Source: Solirubrobacter deserti (GTDB lineage: Bacteria; Actinomycetota; Thermoleophilia; Solirubrobacterales; Solirubrobacteraceae). Taken from it: DNA of 64,000 bases. Shown here in pieces: positions 1 through 10,500 of the stretch. The DNA is taken from assembly GCF_027587175.1 (NCBI RefSeq), contig NZ_JAPCID010000034.1, positions 1 to 64,000 of the forward strand, written 5' to 3'. The first letter of the stretch is position 1. Each line of letters starts with the position of its first letter. The notes under the pieces were generated by a model. That model was not told where the DNA came from, searched no databases, and saw only the letters and a list, made by a program, of their open reading frames with translations. A program made the position numbers and the translations under genes.

Positions 1-993
1 CGGTGCCCGCCTGCCGGCGGGCTCGGCAGCCGCGGGCGCGGACGCCGTGCGCGGCGCTCCCATGACGCGCCGGGCCGGTTCGACGTCCGGCGCCTGTGGT
101 CGAGCCGCGGACGGACGTCGCCCTCCGTCATCGCCGCCGGTACCTTGCGCCGCCGCGCCTCCGCTCGGAGGCGGCGGAGGCGGTGAACCACCGACGGGCG
201 GAGGCGTCGTCGGCGGCGGCGCGCCGCCCGAACCGGTGGGAGGGGTCGGCGGGCGCGTCACCCCACCCGCGGCGTCGATCGTGATCGGCGGCAGGTTCAG
301 CAGCCGCCGCCCCTGCGCGTAGTCCCAGGTCGAGTTGACCAGCGGCACGGAAGTGCACTCGGGCGCCAGGCGAAGTCCTCGGATCGTCGCGGTGACGCTG
401 CCGGCGTTGCGCCGGTACGCGCGATCGAGGCTCCACAACTCCGCGTTCGACGCGCGCGCCTGCGTGGCCACCAGCAGGTCGTCGTCAGAGAGCGCGTTGG
501 ACCTGAGGTTCGCCGCGTAGTCGCGGACCCGGTCCGCCATCGTGGAGCTCGATCCGGCCGGGGCGACCGTCAGCTGCAGGTCCGCCAGCATCGCGCGGTA
601 GGCGGCACGCATCTGCGGGTCCTCGATGTCGTCCGTGATCTCTCGCATCGCCTGATGGGTGACGTACAGCCGGTGCCCGGCCTGCTGGAGCCCGCGCAGC
701 GTGCTCGCCGCCGCTGCGTTGCCCCGATTGATCTGGTCGAGCACGTTGCCGTCGAGCATGATCGTCCGCGTCTGCGGCGGGGCGACCGTCCCCGTGCCGC
801 CGCCTCCTCCGCCACCGCCGCCCTCGCCACGCCCGTTGCGCGCCAGAACACGGCCGAACGCTTGGTTGCCGATCGTCGCGGCGAGCGACCGCGCCCGCTC
901 GGGCGTACCGGCCAGCGCCAGCTCCAATGGTGGCGCCCCGACGCGCTCGGGCACTGAGGCCGGCGTTTCCTGCAGCGCGCGCTCGTGTGCCAC
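1..993 (-). CDS. PIN-domain protein with an IGN-type N-terminal motif and Pro-rich tail (3' end outside window)
   Basis: An open frame of 331 codons runs from a GTG at 993 off the left edge. An in-frame TAG lies 12 bases upstream, so this GTG is the first possible start; no clear Shine-Dalgarno is seen. Residues about 34-55 hold LAATIGNQAFGRVLARNG, similar in layout to a motif in the protein at 31417-32391. A run of nine glycines follows. Residues about 75-215 read as a PIN nuclease: MLDGNVLD (Asp near 81), a central Glu (near 118), and SDDDLLVATQARA then SLDRAY supplying the later acidic residues (near 170 and 190). From residue 240 on it is Pro/Gly/Ala-rich. PIN domains are metal-dependent RNases. 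The leader-PIN arrangement suggests an exported or injected effector; that is inference. Its C-terminus is not visible. Confidence 0.72.
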   Translation of the reverse strand, partial: MAHERALQETPASVPERVGAPPLELALAGTPERARSLAATIGNQAFGRVLARNGRGEGGGGGGGGGTGTVAPPQTRTIMLDGNVLDQINRGNAAAASTLRGLQQAGHRLYVTHQAMREITDDIEDPQMRAAYRAMLADLQLTVAPAGSSSTMADRVRDYAANLRSNALSDDDLLVATQARASNAELWSLDRAYRRNAGSVTATIRGLRLAPECTSVPLVNSTWDYAQGRRLLNLPPITIDAAGGVTRPPTPPTGSGGAPPPTTPPPVGGSPPPPPPSGGAAAQGTGGDDGGRRPSAARPQAPDVEPARRVMGAPRTASAPAAAEPAGRRAP

Positions 994-1541
994 GGAGAGA
1001 CGCTAAGCCGATCCTGCGGACAGGTCAACCGGCCGATTGCGCCTGCCTATAAGCCTGGAAACTGGGTTCCGGACCGCCAGATTCTGGCCCCGGTCACACG
1101 CGACGGTCCTGAGGGATCTATGGTCCGTGAAACGGTGCCGGCCGGGGCGCGGGAAAGGGAGAGCGGGTACGAATCGTCCAACCTTTGCCCGGCACACCCG
1201 GCCGGCGGACGAGTGCGGCGCCGATCTGCCGTGACGCGTTGAGTAGGCGCGTCACAGCGCGTCGCAGCTCGACGTTGACAACTTAGCCACTCGGTGCCCG
1301 TCGACGGCACTTTTTCGCGCGCGCCGGTCCGGACCGCACCGACCGTGCCTCGGTCTCGGTGTCCGCGCGCGTACCCGCGCCCGGGCACTTGAAACTCAAC
1401 TTCCGGGCCATGTCCCTGCGCGGACATTCTTTCAATGAGGCGTCCGTGAGCGGTTGACAGAACCTGGATCGGCGTGTTGGGTTCTGACCGAGTCGCTGCG
1501 GGGGAGCCTGCGGCGGACCCCAATAAGAGAGCGGGTACGAG
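994..1541. other. Intergenic region before the RHS toxin gene
   Basis: No gene is supported in these 548 bases. Two TTGACA hexamers (1275-1280 and 1454-1459) could be -35 elements for the RHS gene, but neither has a good -10 at 16-18 bases, so I do not call a promoter. The 14-base sequence GAGAGCGGGTACGA occurs at 1159 and again directly before the RHS start codon. Confidence 0.5.
1159..1540 (+). repeat. Direct repeat pair GAGAGCGGGTACGA
   Basis: Identical 14-mers lie at 1159-1172 and 1527-1540. The second ends one base before the RHS ATG and overlaps its ribosome-binding position. It could be a regulatory site or trace of a short duplication; function unknown. Confidence 0.5.
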
Positions 1542-4500
1542 ATGTTCGCCTCTACGGCGCGTCGGGTCGTTCGCTGGTGGCTGTCCCGGTTCGGTGGTGA
1601 GGACGCCAGGCCGACTCGATTCGTCGTGGTGGCGCTCGCCACGCTCGCGGGGCTGGCTGCAATCGCGACGGCTGGAGCTCCGGTCCGCGCTCAGCGCGCG
1701 TCCGAGACGGCGACACCTTCGAGCACCGCGCCGGCCGGGACACCCACCGGCACAGCGCCGGCCGCGACGCCGACGGGCACCGCGCCAGGGGTTACACCCA
1801 CCGCCTCGCCAACTGCGACGCCGACACGCTCGGCGGCAACGCCGACACCGGCGCCGGCAGCACCAATCAGGCGGCCGAAGCATTCAAGCGAGCCGAACGC
1901 GGTCGCGAACCGGGCAGCGTCGAAGACCGCGTTCCGGACGCTCAGCGCCGACGCTGCCGGGCGCTTGGCCTTGGACCGGTTCCCCGGCATGGTCGGGCCT
2001 CGCCGGTCCGTGTTGGAGCGCGTCGGCTCACCGGCTGAGAGCTCGCGGCTGCAACGTCCCAACGCCGCGCTGCTGACGGACAAGCAGGGTGAGACGTCGG
2101 CGCTCGTCTCGTCGGCGCCGGTGCAGTCGGCGGTGGGCTCGGGTCGGCTCGCCCCCGTCGACCTGGGCTGGCGCGCGTCCGCGTCCGGCTTCTCGCTCAA
2201 GAATCCGCCGCGCGAGGTGGCCGTCGGCGCCTCGGCGCCCGACGGTGCTCGCTTCAAGGACGGCGGCATCGGGTTCGCACCCGTGGGAGCGCCGCGAGCT
2301 CCGGGCGAGATCGTGGGCGGCAGCGTCTTCTACGCCAACGTCGCGAGCGACGTCGACTACCTGGTCGCCCCGCGCACCAGCGGCCTCGAGGCCATGTTCG
2401 TGTTGCGTTCGCAGGACAGCCCGGAGCGCGTCGCGCTCGAGTACCGGCTGGAGCCGGGCCTGACCGTCCGCGCGCCGCTGGCGCCGGGTCGATCGGCCGA
2501 GATCGTGCGCGGTGAGACGGTGATCGGCGCCACGACGCCGGTGCGGGCCGTCGACGCCGAGGACGTCCCGGTCACGACGCGGGAGTCGGTCGTCGACGGC
2601 AAGCTGGTGATCGAGATCGCTCACCGCGGCGCGGGTCTGCACTACCCGATCCTCATCGACCCGACGGTCTACTACATCGAGAACGCGGTGGGCTTCTTCC
2701 AGCCGGATCTGAGCGCGCCGGTCCAGGGTTCCAACGGCTACCTCCAGTACTACCTGAACAACCAGTCCGGCACGGCTCCCGGCGACTGGGGCGAGTTCCG
2801 CTATGAGCCGCCGGGATCGGCGTACGTCGTGGCCGCCGGCGGCGAGCTCTATCGCTATGGCGCGGGCTACAGCGAGAGCGTCCTCGGACTCCGGGACTCC
2901 GGTGGTTCATGGGTACCCGGCAGCCCGGTCGCGGCGCCGGACGGCGCGGTCACCGTGTGTGTGATCTACAGCTGCGAGGAGCCGGAGTCCTACGACAGCC
3001 CGACGAACGATCTCTCCTACTTCTCGGGCACGCAAGCGGTGTTCCGGATGGACGTGTTCGCACCGACGTCATGGGAGGACCACATCGTGTTCGCGCCGTG
3101 GCTGCAGGTGGATGACCCGGACGTCCCGACGCTGTCCGCGGTCACCGGCGCATCCGGCGGCTGGGTGGGGACCGCCTCGCGCACCGTGTCGGCGACGGCG
3201 TCGGACGGCGGGCTCGGCGCCATCGCCTTCGAGCTCGTCCGCAACGGGACGGTGCTGGCGACGACGGACCGCACGGACTGCACGCCCGGCTCTCCTGCCA
3301 CCGGTGGTTGGTACCCGTCCTGCTCGAGCAATTGGGCGGCTTCGCTCTCCTACAGCGCCAGCTTGTTGCCGGACGGCGCCTCCACGCTCGGCGTGCGCGC
3401 TCGCGACGCCGCCGGCCACGTCTCGGCGCTGCAGACGTGGAACGTCCAGGTGGATCGCAATGCGCCGACGGTGTCTTTCAGCGGGTCGTTCGCGAACCCG
3501 GTGGGTTCTGGCAGCGACATCGGCATCACGGGCACTGACAGCTCGGGCGGCTCAGGCATCGCCAAGGTGCACGTGAGCGTTGACGGCGTCGCGAAGCCGT
3601 CGATCGACTTTTCCTGCTCGGGCGGCTGCTGGAACTCCCGGACTGGCTACCACTCGTTGGATCCCGCCTCGTATTCCGAGGGGCTGCACACGATCACGGT
3701 GCGGGCGGAGGACGCTGCGGGGAACCTGTCGACCGCGCTGACGCGCAACATCTACGTGGTCCATCCGGACGGGCTCAACCGCGGCCGGTTCGGGCTCGAG
3801 AACTTCTTCGCCTACGAGAGCACGCCGACGGGCGCGGGCACCGCGGCGCACGTGAACGCCGCCAACGGCAATCTCGTCTGGCATTCGACCCCGGTCGTCA
3901 ACCCCGGTCGCGGGTTGTCGAGCGTGGTCAACCTGACCTACAACTCGCAGGATCGCGGCGCCTACGTCGGCTCGCTGATCCGTGAGGGCGGCACGAAGGT
4001 CGTCGGCTATTCGATCACCTCCGCCGGCTATCTCAGCGGCACGGTGTACGGCGAGGCCGGACACGGCTTCTCGCTGGGCATCTCCGGCCTCACGCGCCTC
4101 AACGAGCCGCTGCGTCGTCTCGCCGGCGCGAGCGCCGATGATCCGTCCACGCTCGGCCTCACCGACGTCGACGGCACCTATCACGAGTTCTGGCGTGTTC
4201 CGAACACCAACCGGTTCTCGGCGCCGGCCGGGGTGGAGCTGGCGTTCCGGATCTACTCGACCACCGACCCGGCGCGCAAGTTCGCCGCGACGCGCCCTGA
4301 CGGCGTGACGTTCTTCTTCGACACCGAGGGCTACCAGACCTACATCACGGATCGCAACAACAACACGATCCGCTTCGACTACGAGCGCTACTCGAAGGTC
4401 ACCGGCAACGTCTCGGACTGCAACGGCTCGCCCTCCGCGAACCTGCTGTGCACCAAGCGCGTGATCCGGGTGGTCGACCCCTACGGCGTCCAGCACGGTG

Positions 4501-7500
4501 GGGCCGAGACCGCCAAGCGATCGCTGACCATCAGCTACCGACCCGGGCCGACACTGCCCACCGGCAGCCACACCCTCGACATCCACGACGTCCAAGCGCT
4601 CGCCGGCCCGGTCGGAGGTCGCGCCGGCCGCATCTCGCGAATCGTCGACCACGCCGGCCGCGTCACCGACTTCGGCTACGACGCCGACGGCTACCTGACG
4701 ACCCTCAAGCAAGGCGAGGTCGTCTCGCCCAACGGCACGCCCAGCACCGCGCACGTGCGCACCACCACGTTGACCTACGCGGGCTCGGGCCCCAACCGTC
4801 AGCTCGCCAGCGTGATCGACCCCCGCGGCAACGACACCACGCTCGCCTACGAGACCCCGGCGGCGCCCGGCGCGGCCGGCGTGAAGAGCGTCGGCATGCG
4901 CTCCACCTCGATCACCAACCGTCGCGACCACGCCACCGCGTTCTCCTACGACGACCCCAACCGCTGCTTCACCGCCACCGCCCCGGTCAACCGCGACACC
5001 AAGTACTGCACCGACACCGTCGGTCGCGCCGTGACCATCACGGACGAGCTCGGCACCGTGACCGAGATGGGCTGGAGCACGGACAACTACATGACGCGCT
5101 ACGAGGTCGCGGCCAACCGGCCCGAGGCGGCTGAGACGGAGATCACCTACACCCGTCTCGGAGACCCGGTCACGATCACCGACCCGCTCGACCGCGTGAC
5201 CACGCTCAGCTACCGCTTCGGCACCGAGAGCGGCCCGACCAACGGCGGCCTCGACGACGGCACGCAGTACGTCACCGACCTCACGTCGCTGCGCCGGCCG
5301 GCGCGCGGCAACACGTTCCTGTTCCCGGCGCCGACGGTGACGTTCGGCCTGGACAACGCGGGCAACGTGACCAGTCGCACCTACGCGGGGTTGGCGCCGG
5401 CGCAGACCGAGTACGGCAGCTACGGCCTCATCAACTGGGAGGAGGACGAGCACGACAACCGCACGAGCTACTCGAGCTACGACGCCAACGGCATGCCGAC
5501 GGTCGTGGTCGATCCGCGCCAGAACGCGGGCGAAGCCGGCTACGACGGTACGTGGCGTTACAACTACGACCCGGTCGGCAATCTGCTGGCGGTCACCGAC
5601 CCGCGCGGCGGGACGTCCGCAACGCCGGGCCAGCCGTACACCACGTCGTTCGTCTATGACGCGTTCGACCGCGTGCGCGAGTCGTGGACGCCGAAGTGCA
5701 CGGACCCGAGCAACGACCCGGACGAGGGCTGCCCGACCAAGACGTGGAGCCATCGTCTGACCGAGTACGACGCGAACGGCAACCCGACGCGCTCGACCGA
5801 CGCCGAGGGCGCACACACCGACCGCGAGTTCACGGCGATGGACGCCGTGTCGTTCGAGCTCGCCCCCGCCGTGAACCATCACGGCGAGCAGGACCCGGCT
5901 CGTGAGAAGACGTCCTACGACTACGACGCGCGCGAGAACGTGACGCTCGTCACCTCGCCGGAGGGCAGTCAGTCCGCGAGCGTGGCCGGGGATCACGCGA
6001 CGGCGTACGAGTACGACGCGATCGACCGGCTCGTCGTCGAGCAGCGCCAGAGCCGCGGCGACGCGGTCAAGAACCTGATCACCTCCTACGCCTACGACTG
6101 GCGCGACAACGTCGTGGGAGTCGCCGACCCGCTGGCCAACAAGGTCGGCGACGCGAAGACGAACGCCGCGTCGGCCAGCGCCCAGCGTTGGCTCTACCGC
6201 TACGACCTGGCCGACAACCGCGTCGACCAGATCGAGAACCCCGACGCCAGCGGCGGGGTCCCCGCGCTGCGCACGTTCCGGACCTTCGACGCCAACAACA
6301 ACCTCGCCAGTGTGATCTCGCCGCGCGGCATGACCCTGACCGGCCCGAACGGCACCGCCGCCGAGTTCACGACGACGTTCCAGTACGACGTGCACGACGA
6401 CGTCACGCTGATAACGCGCGGGGGTCAGCGCACCACGGCGTACGCGCGACGCGACGACGGCAGGATCACGGCGATCACGTCCCCGCGCGGCGTCGCCAGC
6501 ACGACGGTCGCAGGCGACTTCCAGACCGCGTACACGTACGACCGCAACGGCGACGTGGCCACGGTCACGCTCCCGCGTGCTCCGGGCCAGGTCCCGTCGC
6601 GCGCCGCCAAGGTCAAGTACGGCCGCAACGCGGTGGGCGACCCGATCGACATCAAGGACCCGCGCGGCAACGACGAGGCCAACGGCACGCCCGCGCCGCC
6701 GGCGCACTACTTCTCCAACCGCTTCTACGACACCGGCGAGCTGCGCTGGACGGACCGCCCGAGCTGGTGGACGGTCGAGCCCGGCGGGCAGCCCGAGGTC
6801 CGCGAACGCACCCCGGACGAGTGGCTCTTGTTCGATGGCAGCCGGCCGCAGCTCCCTCAGGGCCCCGGTGACTTCGGCAAGGTCACGGGCATGCCGCTGC
6901 CGGACCTGCTGCCGATGGCCGGCGGGACGGAGCTCCGGTACGACGGCGAGATGCGTCTCGAGAGCGTCGTCGACGTGGCCGGCAAGGTCATCGATCTGCG
7001 GCGCGACGACCTGGGCCGGATCAAGGGCATCGAGTACCCCTACAAGGCCGACGACTCCTCGACGACGTCGGTCGACGAGGAGGTCCGCATCCCCGCGGAG
7101 TTCGGCTTCGATCGCAACGGCAACCTGGTCATGTCCGAGGACGGCGAGGGCGAGCAGACGGTCACCGAGTTCGACCAGTTCGATCGCTGGGTCAAGCGCA
7201 CGTCGCCTGGCGCCCTGACCGACGGCGGCGACCCGGACGACGATCCGCTGCCGACCGGCGGCTTCCTGGAGGAGGTCACCGAGGCCACCTGGGACGAGAA
7301 CGGCAACCAGACCGTCTTCGAGAACGCGCGCAACAACGCGACGACCAGCACCTACGACGCGGTCGACCGTCTGCGGAGCGTCAAGGACCCGCTCGATCAC
7401 GTCACGACCTACGACTACGACGCCAACGGCAACCAGACGTGTGAGCGCATGCCGCGAGGGAACACGTCCACGTCGACGACGTGCGCCGCCGGCGACTTCA

Positions 7501-10500
7501 CCACGATCCGCGACTACACCCGCTTTGACGAGCTCAAGACGGTGTCGCAGCAGGCGGGCTACGAGAGCGAGGCCGACCAGGTCCTCACGACGACGTTCGC
7601 CTACGACCTGGACGGCAACCAGATCACGGTGACCGCGCCCGGGGCACGGCGCGGCCCCGGCGGCGGTCTTCGCACGCAGGTCACCGAGCGCCGCTACGAC
7701 GGTGCCGGGCGGCCGTTGATCGTGATCGAGGGGAGCAAGCACACTGGCGACCAGGAAGACGCCGCCTTTGACGATCGCACCGTGACGGTCATGGAGTACG
7801 ACCTCTCGGGCAACCTGCGCCGGGTCGTCAATCCGAGGGGGGCACCGAACCCCGACAACATCAACCTCGACAACCCGGGCGCGGCGCTCGCGGCCCTGAC
7901 CAACGACGACGGCTCCTCGATCCCGCCCGTGGGCAGCAATCCGCCGGCCACCGCCGCCACGTATCACGCCACGGTGTTCTCGCTCAACGAGGACAACCAT
8001 CTCCGCTCGACCTGGCTGCCCGTCGGCGCCAACAGCACCAACGACAGCGAAGACGACGTGCAATGGCGCTCGATCGTCGAGCGCGATCAGCGTGGCCGGG
8101 TGAAGTGGATCGACGCCCCGTACCGGAGCACGACGGCCAACCGCGCGCGCACCGGCTACTACTACTACGACAACGGCTGGATCCGGGAGTCGACCGACGA
8201 GTACGTCGTCGACCCCAACGAGGACGACGATGACGACGGCCTCCGCGAGGGCGCGTACACGTACGACTTCGACAAGCGCGGCCTGCAGGTCAAGTGGGAC
8301 GCGGAAGGTCCGCGTAGCGTCACGCGCCACTACTACCCGAACGGCCAGCTGCTGCGGCGGATTGCCACCGGCGATGACACCGGCCCGCGGCGCTACAGCT
8401 ACGGCTACAACCGCAACCGCTCGACGATCAGCATCCGGCAGACCAATGACGGCCGCGAGACGCACAGCGTCTACGACGTCGCCGAGCGCCTCACCGAGGT
8501 CAACGAGGTCGACACCAACGACAGCTGGGACGACGACAAGGACACCTTCTACGACTACGACGCGGACGACAACATCACCGTCCGCAAGACCGACGGCAAC
8601 CTCGGCACCAACCCGGCGTACTCCGGCGGCAAGACGTCGACGTTCGAGTACGACTCGATCGGCCGCGAGCGCAAGGTCACGGTCGACACAAGCAACCAGG
8701 CGGACCGGATCACCCGTACCACGTGGTGGCCGGCCGGCCGCAAGGCCAACGTGCTGCGCCAGAACGGCGAGGTCTGCCAGCGCACCTACTTCGACACCCA
8801 GGGCCGCGTCACCGCGCGTGGCCGGACCACCAACGCCGATGAGCGCGGCTGCGAACACGCGGAGACGAACTACCGCTACTTCGAGTACGACGGCAACAGC
8901 AACCGCAAAGACGAGTACCGCTGGAGCAATGCCACTCCGCCGACGAGGGTGTTCTACAACCGGCACGAGTACAACTCGCGCAACCAGCTCGTCTGGTGGA
9001 AGCGTGGCGTCGACGCGCGGCCGGTCGACCGCCCGCATCCGGAAGCCGACGAGCCTGTCGTGGGCTCCGAAGTCAAGTACAAGCTCAACGGCGCCGGCGC
9101 CACTACCCAGATCCGCGACGAGCGGGCCAACAACCACGTCATCGAGACCGACTTCGACGTGGTCGGCTATCGCCTGAAGACAGCGCGCTATCAGGACACG
9201 CGGATCAACAACAACGCCGAGCAGACGCAGTACTTCAAGTACGACTCCGCCGGCAACCTGGCCTGCTCGAGCAGCACCGACAGCAGCAACAACGTCGACA
9301 ACTGCGCGGGCGGAACCCGCCTCCGCTACGACGGGTTCAGCCGCCTCACCTCCACCGAGGGCGCGAGCACCGACAAGCGCTACGAATACGACGGTCTCGA
9401 CCGTCGTGACAACGAGTGCGTCCGCGCGACGTCCGGCTGCGCCTCGGGGACGACGCGCGAGCACAGCTACGTCGGCATGACCGAGCAGCTCTCGCGGACC
9501 CGCGACCCGAGCGACAGCAACGACACGGTCAACACCTACGACTACGACTCCGCACTCGGGCGCATCGGCCAGGCCAGCGACGACGCCGACCAGAACCGGC
9601 ACGACTACCACAGCTACTTCACCGACCCGGCCAACGGCAACGTCATCGGACTCGAGGACCCAGCGGGCACGATCGACCCGGACGACCGCTACGACCTGAA
9701 TCCGTACGGCGAGCAGGAGAATCCCAACAGTCCGAGCGTCGAGGCGGGCGAGAACCCGTTCCGGTTCCAGGGCCACCACTACGACGGCGGCATCCGCGCC
9801 TATGACATGCAGGCTCGGTCCTACCTGCCGTCGATCGGCCGCTTCAGCACCGCGGACCGCTTCGAGGACGCCCTCGGGGACTTCGCGCTCCAGTCCGATC
9901 ACCTGACCCAGGAGCGCTACGCCTTCGGCGCCGGCAACCCCGTCAACCGCGTCGAGTTCGACGGCCACCGGGCCGCCGACGGCGACTGCACCGGGATGAC
10001 GGACGGCAAGGGCGGCTACCGCAACTGCAAGGCACGGCCGCCGGCGCCCACCGACACCCCCCCGCAGCCCAATCCCCCAGATCACGGACCCGGCTCAGAC
10101 CCGACCAACAACCCCGCGCAACCTCCAGCCTCGCCTGACGCCGGCAAGACGCCTACTGGCGGCCCGCCGCCGCGGTTCTCCCTGCGCAACATCGGCACGT
10201 CGGACTCGCCGCCGGAGGGGTACGAACTCGATCGCGACATCGAGGACGTCCACCTGACGCTCGACGGCCTCGGCCTGTTCCCGTGGCTTGGTGAGCCGGC
10301 GGACCTTGCCAACTGCGGCATCTACGCCGTCCGCGGAAAGAAGCTCGACGCCGGCCTCTCGTGCGGAGCTGCGGTGCCCGGCCTGGGCTGGGGCGCAACG
10401 GCCGGGAAGTGGAGCAAGCGGGGAGTCGACGGCGCAAAGAGTGGTGCCAAGGTCGCTGTCGACTCGGTCCCCCCGCAGAGCGCGGGGCGGCAGCTCCTCA

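Noticed and set aside
3552-10085. A 2177-residue open frame antisense to the RHS toxin gene
   Set aside because: It is the product of GC-rich codon bias on the opposite strand. Its protein is Val/Arg/Ala-rich without domains, while the sense frame has clear YD repeats.
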